Shown: in pieces, positions 31,099-41,673 of the stretch
Layout: the number at the start of each line of letters is the position of its first letter
Numbering within the stretch: position 1 is the stretch's first letter
Source: Tetracentron sinense
Lineage: Eukaryota > Streptophyta > Magnoliopsida > Trochodendrales > Trochodendraceae
Direction: 5' to 3'
DNA length: 64,000 nt
Assembly: GCA_015143295.1 (NCBI GenBank)
Contig: CM026565.1
Span: forward strand, 12,150,041-12,214,040
Position numbers and translations under genes: made by a program
The notes under the pieces: generated by a model
Databases searched by the model: none
The model's input: only the letters and a program-made list of their open reading frames with translations
Told to the model about the DNA's origin: nothing

Positions 31099-32032
31099 CC
31101 TGCACAACGTCATCGGACGCCTGTGCATCCCGCTCCGAGGTAGCAAACACTCGACCCTGAGCTGGCTGGTGAGGCTGCTGAGGTCTAGGACCCTGTGGTG
31201 GCCTCTGCTGTGTGGACTGTCTACCTGGGGGCCTGACTCCCTGTGGCTGAGTCGACTGAATCCCCTGCTGAATGCGGAGTGGGCAATCTCGGATCCGGTG
31301 TGAGACCTCTCCACAATGGAAACAACCTCTAGTAATTGCCCTACACTCTCCCACTCTGTGCCTCTTTCCGCACTGGCGGCATACATCAAACAGCTGAATG
31401 CCAGTAGTAGGCGGAGCCACCTGAGCTGCTCGTGGGGCTACCTGAGTAGGCCTCTGATACGGGGTAGGCCTAGCAATCGGCATAGGACCCGACACCCTTG
31501 GCCTCTTGTCCTGAGGACCAAACCTACCTGCTTGCAACTTCTCCCTCTTCTTCAACAATTCTTCTGAATTCTTCTCAGCTATCAAAGCACGTTGGTACAC
31601 TTCCCTACAAGTCTCGAGCTGAAGTATCGAAACTTTCTCCCGAATAAAATCCTTCAAACCTCGCTCAAACCTCTTTGCTTTCATTCTCTCTGTAGCAATC
31701 AAGTGAGGAGCGAACTTAGAAAGCTCTACAAACTTGGCCTCATACTCGGCCACTGAGGGATCCGTACTACCATAGAAGGCTGGAGGACTCATCCTCCTAA
31801 AAGCTTCCACTCCGTTATGCCGGGGTGGGTGAACATCAACTGCCCTCTCTTGCCTAGCTTGACCAGCAGCTAGCAGCGCAGTTTGCTGAGCCATAATTTC
31901 AGCCTGCCTCTCTATGGCTACAGCAATAGCTTCCATAGCCCGACTCACATTGGCTTGGGAAGCACCATCTGGGGAATCCCCATCTGTCACACTGCCTCCT
32001 CCAGTCCTATGGTTTCTTCCACCCCTTCTCAT
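31099..32032 (-). pseudogene. B1 gag with internal deletion (about 311 aa)
   Basis: The start ATG at 32030-32032 (MRRGGRNHRTGG) matches MRRGT in X and Y; the longer frame to 32065 adds unaligned residues. The C-terminal part has the variant knuckle CRQCGKRHRVGEC and the canonical CFHCGEVSHRIRDC, followed by a Q/P-rich tail. Near 31755 the protein jumps from AFYGSTDP to SVAEYEAKF. About 90 residues present in X, Y and Z (from AAEAW through WAVFMLEGEAHHWW and FYKKYF to LEQGSM) are missing, in frame. That is the capsid core, so particle formation would need Gag from elsewhere. Confidence 0.88.
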
Positions 32033-32315
32033 GCTTACAATCCCGAGAAGAAGAAAACAATCCATTTAGAACACACTCACATAAAATTCCTAAGTCTACG
32101 CTTAATCAAAACTCAATCCTCAACAATTTTAAAGTCCTGAACTTGATGTTGCTTCCCTAGGGTCAACATCTTCCCATATCCAATACTTAATAGCTTAACC
32201 CTAAGGACTCTAATGCCTTGAGCACTGATTGACATCCTCTGGTATCAGACCCGGAGTGACATAACACGACTCCTACTAAGAAGACAATTTAGCCCAAGGG
32301 AACCTAATGCCTAGA

Positions 32316-32327
32316 GCTCTGATACCA
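32316..32327 (-). other. B1 primer-binding site
   Basis: Minus strand TGGTATCAGAGC lies four bases inside the 5' LTR. It is complementary to the 3' end of plant initiator tRNA-Met, the usual primer for plant chromoviruses. Confidence 0.93.
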
Positions 32328-33992
32328 CCTCTGTAACGACCCCAAAATCCTACAAGGCTAAAATAGGACTTTGGAATCGCCACATTACTTAAACCTGCTT
32401 AAAACCATGCATACAAGGCTACTACACGAGTCTTCAAAAATGAGGATAATAAAATTCTGGTATATAAACTATAATCAAATAGCAAAAGTCTACAGTAAAC
32501 ATATACAACTCACTCTAAAACCAAAGAGTCTGATACACAACTATAAAAGTCTACTAAGCAACATCTACTCAAGTCTAATACAACTCTCTCAATCAAATGA
32601 AATAAAAACTAAGAGGTGTAGCCACCCAAGTCTCTGGCTCCCTCATCAAAAGGCTCACCTTCACCTCCTTCCTCGAGGTAAGTCTCCTCAACCCACGGCT
32701 CCACCGTGTACTCCTGCTCTATACCTGCCAAGACAAAGTCCGGCTGAGTACAAAGGTACTCAGTGTATCTAAAATCCAATCAACAATAATAATGTACCTG
32801 CACTTAGTCAGAAACATATCCAATAGCATAATAACATAATCAGAGTGCGGAAGAACGTGTGCGCATATTCATCATATCATCACCTTGACTCGTGTACTTG
32901 TGAGAATCTTAGACTTAGAAAACCATACACTTATGAGGTACTTATGCTTACGAGACCACGTGCTTGTGAGATGCTTATGCTTATGCTTATGCACTTATTC
33001 AGATCATACAAGGATGAGACATGCCATTCTTGGCGGATACGGACCATGCCTAAGAAATCATATGGTTGACATGCCGTTCTTGACGGATACGGACCATGTC
33101 ATGCTTATGCTTATTCAGAATGCCATACATATGTCATGCTCATGCTTGTGGCCCACATGTGTGACTTGTGAGACTCTTATCTTAACATACACGTGCTTGT
33201 GTGCTTAAGTGTCGAAATTAATATTCGAGTTGGTAATTGCTTAGGTTCCGATCTCCCACCATGGAAACTCCACTATATGTCCCATACCAAATAGTTAGAG
33301 AATTCCCGGTTTGAGAGATGTTCCTCTAAGTTCTTACCTTCCCGACTACCAATTCCCAAGCAAGTAATTAAGTATACTTAACAAACAATCACATATATAT
33401 TTCTTATCATAATTCTTAACATCATTTATAATCCATTTACCACCATTTCATAAAAGTATCATAGCATTTATTCTCACAGACATTTTCACAAACACCTTGA
33501 GTACACATAATATGAATCCATTTCTCCTCTATATTTTCAAGCATTCATCAAAACATAATTCATCCATACAATCAATTCACTATTCACATCCACATATTAA
33601 TCCCATCCTCCATACATTTCCCATCCTCCATATATTTCCCATCCACATCCAATCCACATTTCCATCCACATTTCCATCAATAATTAGCTTACTTCATAGA
33701 AAATTTGGAGAAAATGCATTTAATCTCTATTCTATCATTTCTATCAAATTAATATTCACACAACATTAAAATAGAGTTGATTAGGATAGTATATCGACCT
33801 TAGGAATCCTTCCCTTGGATTCAAAACGCTCCTGAGACGATTTGGAGAAGCTTCCCAAACTTTTCTTGCAATCTCCTATCAATCTCCTCCTTCTCCAAGA
33901 AAACCCTCTCTCAAAACCCTAGGGTTTCTCCCCCTTTTTGCCAAATTAGGTTAGAACTAGGTGGAGTATTTTAATATTTCGAGTAGGACCCC

Positions 33993-34001
33993 CTATTTAT
34001 A
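33993..34001 (-). promoter_or_regulatory. TATA box of B1 5' LTR
   Basis: Minus strand GGCTATAAATAGGGGG, about 750 bp from the LTR start and just downstream of the palindrome cluster. The equivalent box in the solo family B LTR is at 55551-55560. Confidence 0.78.
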
Positions 34002-34059
34002 GCCTCAAGGTCTGAGAACAAAAAGACCAAAAAGCCCTTACTAAAAATCAGCAAAAATG

Positions 34060-34262
34060 CTCGAAGGATCGAGCGATCGGTGGTTATGACCGATCGATCG
34101 GTTCTCAACCGAGCGATCGGTTCTCTTGACCGGTCGATCGGTCAAAAAAGCACTCTCTGGAAATTTTCCCCATACAAAATTCTGGACCAGTCGATAGATA
34201 CCGATCGATCGGTTTTGGACCGATCGATCGCTACTTTTGACCGAGCGATCGGTTGCCTATAG
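34060..34262 (-). repeat. GATCGATC palindrome cluster in B1 5' LTR
   Basis: Seven to eight dyads of the type ACCGATCGATCGGT, CCGAGCGATCGG and GACCGGTCGATCGGTC lie in about 200 bp, upstream of the TATA box. The same cluster is at 26920-27112 and 55290-55475. Confidence 0.9.
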
Positions 34263-34753
34263 ATTTTTGACCCGCTTTACTGTTTTGGCCATAACTTTTG
34301 ACTCGTTCGTCGGATTTTGACGATTCAACTTGGGTTGGATTCGTCTTTCGAAGACAAACATTTCTGGCATTTTAGAATTTCCAATTTCCACTTAATTAAT
34401 AGACTAAATTGTCTCCAAAGTTGATTGATCGGTAATTCCATTAGATAAAACCCACCATTGACTTGGCTTAAACTCAAAATAAGAAAAAAACATTAAACAT
34501 GAACTTCGAAGAGGGTTCCAACACCTTTGTAATGGTTCAAGAATCACTCAATTCCAGTAAACGGTGCCAAAACTAGAGCTTCCTAAAGTTTAGGGTGTGA
34601 TATGACATCCCTCCGTTACAAGTTGATTAAGCTTAGTTTACACCACAATAATTAGGCATAAAAAAAACAATAAACATTAAACATCACAAGGACTAAAATA
34701 CCCTTAACACAATGAAATAAAAACATGAAAACGATTCGGGTCTCTACACCGGG

Positions 34754-35402
34754 GCACCCCACGGTAAGACACTTGGTCGAATGAAACCAAGACCTTGCAA
34801 TTCCTCCAACTGAGTGTTCAACTCCTTGAGTTCAATAGGGGCCATTCTATACGGAGCCCTGAAAACAGGAGCTGTGCCTGGTGCAAGCTCAATCACAAAC
34901 TCAATCTCCCTGTCTGGAGGCAACCCTGGCAACTCCTCTGGAAATACATCCAGGAATTCACTTAGAACCGAAATAGTCGATGAGTCCCTTGCCTCGGGGT
35001 TAGCTAAGCTCAACGCCGTAAAACGAGCAATATCTCTACTTTTCAACCCGCGAAAGTGGAATGGTTTTCCTTCTACTGGCTTGAAGAGTACCATTTTCTC
35101 AAAGCAAGCTACATGCCCGTGATGTGCCGCTAACCAATCCATTCCCAATATCACGTCAAAGTCTTGGAATCCAAGAACTATTAGATCAACCGCCAACTCG
35201 TGGCTTCCCACTTGAACCACACTATTTCGACACACTTTGTTTGTCAACACTGTTTTTCCGAGAGGAGTTGAAATGGCTAACTCCGGTTCTAGTTGATTAG
35301 GCTCCATAGAAAAGACTTCTGAAAAGCTCGGCGAGACAAACGAATGAGTAGACCTGGTATCAATCAACACTCTAGCTAAACATTAGTTGACTAGTAGGGT
35401 TC
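34754..35402 (-). pseudogene. Chromovirus protease and RT N-terminus (X)
   Basis: After the intron the minus strand reads TLLVN, a TAA in place of Glu, then [21 protein letters not shown]. The catalytic D-T-G is [25 protein letters not shown] (retropepsin-RT linker), [33 protein letters not shown] and FIRPSVLPWGAPV follow, running into the B1 insertion. The frame resumes at 25183 with LFVKKKDGS. The Gly loss predicts an inactive protease even without the stops. Confidence 0.9.
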
Positions 35403-35544
35403 CTGAAATTTCAACTAGTTACGTCAATCCATGCATCACATCATATGTATATAAGTAGATAGATATATAGCACGCCACCTACGTACACAAGGAAAAAGGC
35501 ATAACATGACAATCGTGGATAAAAGAATAACTCTAAATGCGTAC
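35403..35544 (-). other. Candidate gag-pol intron of X (142 bp)
   Basis: Minus strand: GTGCAAG/GTACGCAT donor and GTTGAAATTTCAG/GAACCC acceptor. Joining gives CAA-GGA-ACC-CTA-CTA-GTC-AAC (Q-G-T-L-L-V-N), restoring the Gag-to-protease frame. A TTGACGTAAC word about 25 bases before the acceptor could serve as branch point. Unspliced reading stops within the intron. Confidence 0.82.
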
Positions 35545-36793
35545 CTTGCACCACATCATCAGATGCAAGTGCATCACCCTCTGTCAAGGCAAAAACTCAC
35601 CCCTGGTTCGCTTGGCGAGGCGGAGGTGTAGACCGGGTAGTCTGGGATGACGCCTGGTATCATCCTGTTGGGCGTGCTGGGGGCCTAATCCCCTGAGACT
35701 GGCCTGGTAAATGCCGACTAGGGCAATCCTTGATCATATGGCCCTGGCGACCACAATGAAAACATTCACCCGATGCCCTTCGGCAATCTCTTGCCGGGTG
35801 CCTTCTGCCGCACGAAGTGCAGACCTCGTGTGTATAGGTTGGAGGGGCCGGAGGTGGAGCATACCTCACCGTCTGAGGTGCAACTGGCCGTGGAGCTGGA
35901 AGAGCCTGAGGCCACAGTGCCTGAGGCATGTACGGCCGTGGAACTGGAGGTGCATAAGATGGCCTCATTGGTGGTGCTGGCCACGTGTACTGATACAGGC
36001 CAGTACGAGCCCGCCTCTCTGGAGGTGCTGAACTACTGGCTTGGCCTCTCACCAACTCTCTCTTCTTGGACACGGCCTCGGAATTCGCCTCCACCAATAA
36101 AGCCTTGTCTACTACCTCAGGGTAGGTAGCATGTTTGAAAACCGAAACCTTCTCCATGATAACATCTTTGAGCCCTTGCTCAAATCTTCTCCCTTTCATT
36201 GACTCGGTAGCAACCATGTGAGTCGCGAAGCGTGATAGCTCCGAGAACTTAGCCTCATAAGTGGCCACAGTCATCGAACCTTGCTCTAGGTTGATGAACT
36301 CTCTTTCTTTCTTTTTCCGTGCCCCAACAGGAAAGTACTTCTTATAAAAAGTATCCTTGAACTCCTCCCAAGTCCAGGGTTGACCCTGCATAATCAAATC
36401 TCGTGTCTTCAATGCGGACAACCACCAATGGTGGGCTTCGCCCTCTAGCATGAAAACAGCCCATGCTACTTTCTCTTCCTCTGTGGGCGAGAGGACCACA
36501 AAGATCTTCTCCATCTGGAGGATCCACGCCTCTGCAGCAAGAGGGTCCACACTCCCATGGAATGATGGAGGCCTCAATCTCTGGAATGCCTCAACTCCAG
36601 CTATACGATGTACTGGAGCTGCGGGTAGTGGAGTAGGTGCCGCTGACGATGGTATAGCCTGCCGAGCCGCCAGAATGGCGAGAGTCTCAACAATAGAGCC
36701 TAAGACCTGAGAGAGGTCCGACTGCTCATCCTCATCTCTAGAAGAAGATAAAGCTCTAGTGTGTGGCCCACGATCCCGTGTGCCCCGCCTCAT
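35545..36793 (-). pseudogene. Chromovirus gag (X, about 416 codons)
   Basis: Starts MRRGTRDRG at 36793; the longer frame to 36907 precedes the conserved Met. Order: low-complexity N-terminus, capsid (FHGSVDPLAAEAW, VAWAVFMLEGEAHHWW, TWEEFKDTFYKKYFP, LEQGSMTVATYEAKFSELS), a Pro-rich region (35900-36000), and two knuckles CTSCGRRHPARDC and CFHCGRQGHMIKDC. Stops occur at PTG-stop (35660-35662) and NQG-stop in the tail. The second TGA is shared with Y and absent in Z. Otherwise it is complete and close to family length. Confidence 0.9.
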
Positions 36794-37132
36794 GACTAAA
36801 GTCCTGAGAACAATAACACCACATGAGTCTAACTTGAAGCCACAATTTATCACAGTTCCTTTGCACAATAATTCAATTTGTATTAGTTGTATAATACTAA
36901 TATACATCGCATCACAACCATCAATGTATTTATAATATTATACTTTGGTGTTCTAGCATTCCTAAGACTCATACTTGGTTGAAACAACCATTTTGACTAA
37001 GACTAAAGTTTAGTCTTACACATGGATCACGACTCGCTTCCGACTTACTTCCTTCCAAACTTGTTTCCGGGCATATGCTCTTGTCAAGCCGTGGTATTAG
37101 ATTCTAAGTGACCCTAGAGACCTAAAGCCTAA
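36794..37132 (-). other. X leader between PBS and gag, non-coding
   Basis: About 340 bp of untranslated leader. Y has a matching stretch (39974-40307) with shared words such as CCGTGGTAT/ATACCACGG and GACTAAA...TTAGTC. No further feature is recognised. Confidence 0.7.
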
Positions 37133-37144
37133 GCTCTGATACCA
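37133..37144 (-). other. X primer-binding site
   Basis: Minus strand TGGTATCAGAGC, five bases inside the 5' LTR end; complementary to initiator tRNA-Met. It shows that the LTR at 37150-39337 is the 5' LTR of X. Confidence 0.93.
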
Positions 37145-37149
37145 CTTCT

Positions 37150-39337
37150 TGTCGCGACCCAAGACCCACCCTAGGAGTTAGAGTGAATCTTGGACGACTA
37201 ATCATGGCTTGCATGACTTACTTGACAAACCAACCTGCAAAACCCACAGGGCATATACAATAGAGGACAATAATAGCGGAAACATAAACTATAAAGCACA
37301 GTGGAAGTCTAACAAACCTCTATGTATATACATCTAACCCAAGTTTATACAAAAAGGAAAACAAAAAAAAGTACGGACCTGCCCATCAAAATACATAAAT
37401 GTATATCTCTCATCTCACCCACAGCTCTACCACTCAGAATCTACAACCACTACCTAATAGTAGCCCTCTACCGAAGGTTCCTCCAAAGGTTCCTCGACGT
37501 ACTCCTCCTCCACCCATGGGCCAGGAGCACAGACATCAAAAGGAGCAGCCGCTCCGCTATCACCTGCCGACATAAGAAGTACGGTTGAGCATGGAATACT
37601 CAGCGGGTACCAAATACTAACCAACAGTCATAGCATAAAAATGACAATACATAAATCAGGAGCAATTCATATATATTAAACGGGAACAATTCATTTCATA
37701 CAAGGAAGTAAAGGAATTTATAATCATGCTTGCATTTCGTAAAAAACCGATAAAACCCTTGAAAACACCGTGCACTTGACTTGACTTAAGTACCATTTTC
37801 GTGCTTGAAAACTCGTCTTGTCTATCTTGCTTGATTCTTGTAGATCGTGTCATGTCATGCATGTCATGCGTGCTTGCTTGTGATCATGTAACTTGTGAGA
37901 TGCGCTTGTGAGATGCCTTGAGAGGGAAGGGAGACCCTTCTTCATGATATGTAAGTACTTGCGAGGGAAGGGAGACCCTTCTTTATGCTATGCACTTGTG
38001 AGTGAGGGGAAACCCCTCATGGAATGTTTATTCTTATTTTCTTGTGAAAAGCGAGGTAAAACATATCGTAGGATATGTCTCACCTCTCAACCTCGTTCTT
38101 GAAAGCCTCGTTAAATTCATATCATGCATGCCGTGCCTGTGGATTCGTGTGCATACTTGCATTGGAATTTGAAGATGACATTTGGGGATTTCACAATATA
38201 TAGCATGTTGCAAATTAAACAATAAGCATTTATGAAATTTTAAAGAAAACAAGAACTCACACTATTATAAGCCCTAACAAGTTCATAAGTAATTAAGCAT
38301 GCATTTTCTTAATTTATCCTTCGTTTTGTTCACCTTGGGATTGCATCAAACATAGGGTGTGTCCATTATTTATTTCAACCTAAATCATGCTTTTCTAGGT
38401 GGGTTATGCTCACATCATACATGTTTGTTCATTATGGGTACAATGCCCTCCCCATTTCATTCATCACATCATTTCACACGGCATCCAATCGCCAACACCC
38501 CTCTCCATTCACACCATTCACCATTTCAACTCATAATACATTTACGGGTGAAAGAAAACAAGGACTACAAAGAATAAGGGAAGAAAGAAAAGCTATAACT
38601 AGGAGGGTAGCAAGAGGTACCGACCTCGATCAATGAGGAAGAAAACTCCTCCAAAAACGTTCGTGAGGCGCTGTCCTAGCTTGGAGAAACTCCTCCTCGC
38701 GTGCTTGAATCGGAATCTTGAAGCAATCCAAGCTTGAGGTGATTGTGGGTCTTGAAACCCCTTTGATTTCTCTCCAAAAGCAAACCCTAGGTTAGGGAAC
38801 CCTTCTCCTCATCCTCTAACTCTCAAAAGACCCTAAGTGTTGTGTATGAACCCTTAAATTTTCAGGCAAAGCCTTTAAGGCATGAGTAAAACGCCCAAAA
38901 GACGAAAACACCCTTAATAAAATTCTGCAAAAAACGCGAAGACCGAGCGATCGGTGTTTATAACCGATCGATCGGTTGCCTACCGAGCGATCGGTGTGTT
39001 GACCGAGCTCTCGACCGAAAATCAACTCTCTGGAAAATTTCCCCATACAAATTCTTCGACCAGTCGATAGCTACCGATCGATCAGTTTTGGACCGATCGA
39101 TCGCTCCATGGACCGAGCGATTGGTTGCCTACAGGTCCAAACTATTTTGGCCATATCTTTTGACTCGCTCGTCGGATTTCGACGATTCAACTTGCGTTGG
39201 GTTTGTACTTCGAAAAGAAACATTTCTAATGTTTTGGAATTTTCAATTTCTTCCTTATTTATTAATTGTACTACTTTAAAGATATATTGGCTACGAAAGT
39301 GCCATGTATTATGCATGAAAAAGTCCGGGGCTCTACA
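37150..39337 (-). mobile_element. X 5' LTR (family A, 2,188 bp)
   Basis: Minus strand starts TGTAGAGCCCCGGAC at 39337 and ends TTGGGTCGCGACA at 37150. It holds the TTGAC block (about 39150-39225), ACCGATCGATCGGT cluster (38938-39130), donor-like CGAG/GTCGGT near 38628, AGGGAAGGGAGACCCTTC repeats (37918-38010), hairpin and micro-ORF 37454-37573. It sits inside the 5' LTR of Y, with AAAAG on its outer side. Its partner at the other end of X belongs to family C. Confidence 0.92.
37454..37573 (-). CDS. LTR micro-ORF, family A version (39 aa)
   Basis: Starts at the conserved ATGTCGGCAGG and ends GGCTACTATTAG. The core is FDVCAPGPWVEEEYVEEP. This copy lies in a 5' LTR that has its PBS and gag downstream, so it is an upstream ORF in the predicted X transcript. 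Confidence 0.5.
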   Translation of the reverse strand: MSAGDSGAAAPFDVCAPGPWVEEEYVEEPLEEPSVEGYY

Positions 39338-39957
39338 AAAAGATTATTTCAAGTCAAGTCAAGCACATGATGTTTTTACGAGATTTCTGACTTGACGTGA
39401 TGCAAAGCTTGAATTATAAATTGTTTCTTTCTTATTATGATATGAACTGCTCCCTGTTTTATGTTATCATTATTATGTTATGGCTGTTGGTTAGTGTTTG
39501 GTACCCGCTGAGTATTCCATGCTCAGTCGTACTTCTTATATCGACAGGTGAGAGCGGAGCGGCTGCTCCTTTTGACGTCTATGCTCCTAGCCCATGGGTG
39601 GAGGAGGAGTATGTTGAGGAACCTATGGAAGAGCCTCATGTAGATGGTTATTCGGTGGTAGATTCTAGGTGAAGGATTGTGGGTGAGCGTGAGAGTGATG
39701 TTCATGTATTTTGGCGGGCCTGTCCGCACCTTCTTTGTTTTGATTTCCCTTTTGTATCAAACTAGGATCATGTATATATACATAGAGGTTTTGTTAGACT
39801 TCCGCTATACCACATTAGAGTATGCTTCCACTATTTTAGTCCTCTATTGTATATGCTTAGTGTCTTTTGGAGGATGGTTTGCCAAGCATGTCATGTAGGT
39901 CATGACAAGTCATCCAAGATTCACTCTAACTCGTAGGGTGGGTTTTGGGTCGCGACA
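39338..39957 (+). mobile_element. Y 5' LTR, 3' fragment only (family A)
   Basis: The last 620 bp of the Y 5' LTR, closely matching 51393-52014 and ending GGGTCGCGACA before the PBS. The first about 1,700 bp is missing left of 39338, where X begins, and is not found on the far side of X. The micro-ORF position is present but its ATG is ATA and its stop has moved (GYSVVDSR-stop). Confidence 0.9.
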
Positions 39958-39961
39958 GAGG

Positions 39962-39973
39962 TGGGATCAGAGC
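39962..39973 (+). other. Y primer-binding site (one mismatch)
   Basis: TGGGATCAGAGC, four bases inside the LTR end, differs from TGGTATCAGAGC at one site. It marks the start of Y's internal region on the plus strand. Confidence 0.88.
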
Positions 39974-40307
39974 TTAAGCTTTAGGTCTCTAGGGTCACTT
40001 AGAATCTATACCACGGCTTGAGAAGAGCATATGTTAGGAATCCAGTTAGGAAGGAAGTAAGTCGGAAGCGAGTCATGATCGAAGTGTAAGACTAAATTTT
40101 AGTCTTAGACCAAAGTGGTTGTTCCAACCAAGTGCGTGTCTAGGAACGCTAGAACACTAAGTCTATTATGTATACACCGATGGGTATGATGCAGTGTATA
40201 CTAATATTATATCAATAGTACTACTTGAATTATTATGAAATGAAAGTATGATGAATTTTGATTCCAAGTTAGACTCATGTGGTGCTATTGATCTCAGGAC
40301 ATTAGTC

Positions 40308-41580
40308 ATGAGGCGGGGCACACGGGGTCGCGGACCATACACTAGGGCTTCATCTTCTTCTAGAGATGAGGGTGAGTAGCCAGACCTCTCTCAGGTTCTC
40401 GGCTCTATTGTAGAGACTTTAGCCTTGCTGGTGGCTAGGCAGGCTACTCCATCGTCTGCATCACCTACTCCACCGCCTGCAGCTCCAGTACATCGTACGG
40501 CTGGGGTTGAGGCATTTAGGAGACTGAGGCCTCACTCATTCCATGGGAGTGTGGACCCTCTTGCCGCGGAGGCTTGGATCCTCCAGTTGGAGAAGATTTT
40601 CGCAGTCCTCTCGCCCATAGAGGAAGAGAAAGTGGTATGGGCGGTCTTCATGTTAGAGGGTGAGGCACACCATTGGTGGTTATCCGCCTTGAGGACTCGG
40701 AATTTGACCATGCAAGGTCAACCTTGGACTTGGGAGGAGTTCAAGGATGCATTCTACAAAAAGTACTTCTCGGTTGGAGCTCGGGAAAAGAAAGAGAAGG
40801 AGTTCATCAACCTCGAGCAGGGTTCTATGTCGGTGGCTCAGTACGAAGCCAAGTTCTCGGAGCTATCATGCTTCGCTCCACACATGATTGCCACCGAGGC
40901 AATGAAGGCAAGGAGATTTGAGCAAGGGCTCAGAGATTTCATCATGGACCGAGTCTCGGTCTTCAGGCACGCCACTTACGCCGAAGTAGTGGATAAAGCC
41001 TTGTTGGTTGAGGCCAATTCAGAGACCGTGTCCAAGAAGAGGGAATTGGCGAGAGGCCAAGCCAGTTGTTCAGCACCTTTAGAGATGCGGGCTCGGACTG
41101 GCCCTTATCAGTACGCATGGCCAACACCACCACAGTATGCGTGGCCAGCACCACCGCCGAGGCCGTTTTATGCTCCTTCAGCTCCACGGCTGTATACGCC
41201 TCAGGCGCCACGACCTCAGGCTCTTCCGGCCCCACGACCCGTCGTACCTCAGGTAGCGAGGCATGCTCCACCTCCAGTCCCTCCAACTTACACATATGAG
41301 ATCTGCACGTCTTGTGGCAGAAGGCACCCGACAGGAGATTGTCGGAAGGCATCAGGTGGATGTTTCCATTGTGGTCGCCAAGGCCACATGATCAGGGATT
41401 GTCCGACGAGGCATCTACCAGGCCAGTCACAGGGGATTAGGCCCCCAGCTCGACCAGCAGGATCATACCAGGCGTCCTCCTAGCCTGCACGGTCTACACC
41501 TCCACCTCGCCAGGTGAATCAGGGGTGAGTTTTTGCATTGACGGAGGGTGATGCACTTGCATCTGACGATGTAGTGCAAG
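40308..41580 (+). pseudogene. Chromovirus gag (Y, about 424 codons)
   Basis: Starts MRRGTRGRG. A TAG at 40377-40379 cuts the frame after about 23 codons; downstream the frame is open from 40425 to 41483. It encodes FHGSVDPLAAEAW, VVWAVFMLEGEAHHWW, TWEEFKDAFYKKYFS, a Pro-rich stretch and knuckles CTSCGRRHPTGDC and CFHCGRQGHMIRDC. Two further stops (after YQASS and NQG) precede the intron donor at 41581. The capsid core missing from B1 is complete here. Confidence 0.9.
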
Positions 41581-41673
41581 GTACGTTGTTGTAATTTATT
41601 TCATTACCCATAAGTTAAATTGTTATGTATACGCTGTCGATGCATGGATTGACTTAGCTAGCTAAAATTTCAG
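41581..41673 (+). other. Candidate gag-pol intron of Y (93 bp)
   Basis: GTGCAAG/GTACGTTG donor and GCTAAAATTTCAG/AAACCTTA acceptor. Splicing gives CAA-GAA-ACC-TTA-CTA-GTC (Q-E-T-L-L-V; Gly changed to Glu) and keeps the frame into protease. Unspliced Gag ends G-T-L-L-stop within the intron. It is about 50 bp shorter than in X and Z, yet both edges and the TGCATGGATTGAC word near the 3' end are conserved. Confidence 0.82.

Larger units (their letters stand above)
25184..34748 (-). mobile_element. Complete chromovirus element B1 (9,565 bp)
   Basis: The only element with both LTRs, PBS, PPT, gag and pol. The target duplication CCGGG is perfect (25179-25183 and 34749-34753), inside the RT of X. 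LTRs are 2,416 and 2,417 bp and differ at about 30 sites by eye (roughly 1.3%), so this is one of the younger insertions. The order LTR-PBS-gag-intron-PR-RT-RNaseH-IN-chromodomain-PPT-LTR identifies a Tekay/Del-like chromovirus. Gag lacks about 90 central residues, and pol has four stops and a frameshift, so it is not autonomous. Confidence 0.95.
32332..34748 (-). mobile_element. B1 5' LTR (family B)
   Basis: It is a near-copy of 25184-27599 with about 30 substitutions and a 1-bp indel, mostly transitions. TATA box CTATTTATA (plus) is at 33993-34001, donor-like TAAG/GTCGAT at 33798, and acceptor-like GGCAG/GTATAG at 32725. The acidic frame reads EYTVEPWVEETYLEEGG. As the 5' LTR it would drive the B1 transcript, so the leader features here are the ones in functional position. 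Confidence 0.93.

Noticed and set aside
32316..32327. tRNA gene near the LTR
   Set aside because: Only the 12-base primer-binding complement is present, not a cloverleaf.
17688..39342. AAAAG on both outer sides of X taken as a target-site duplication
   Set aside because: The LTRs belong to different families and the two flanks come from different host elements; AAAAG on the right is ordinary Y LTR sequence, so a chance match is more likely.
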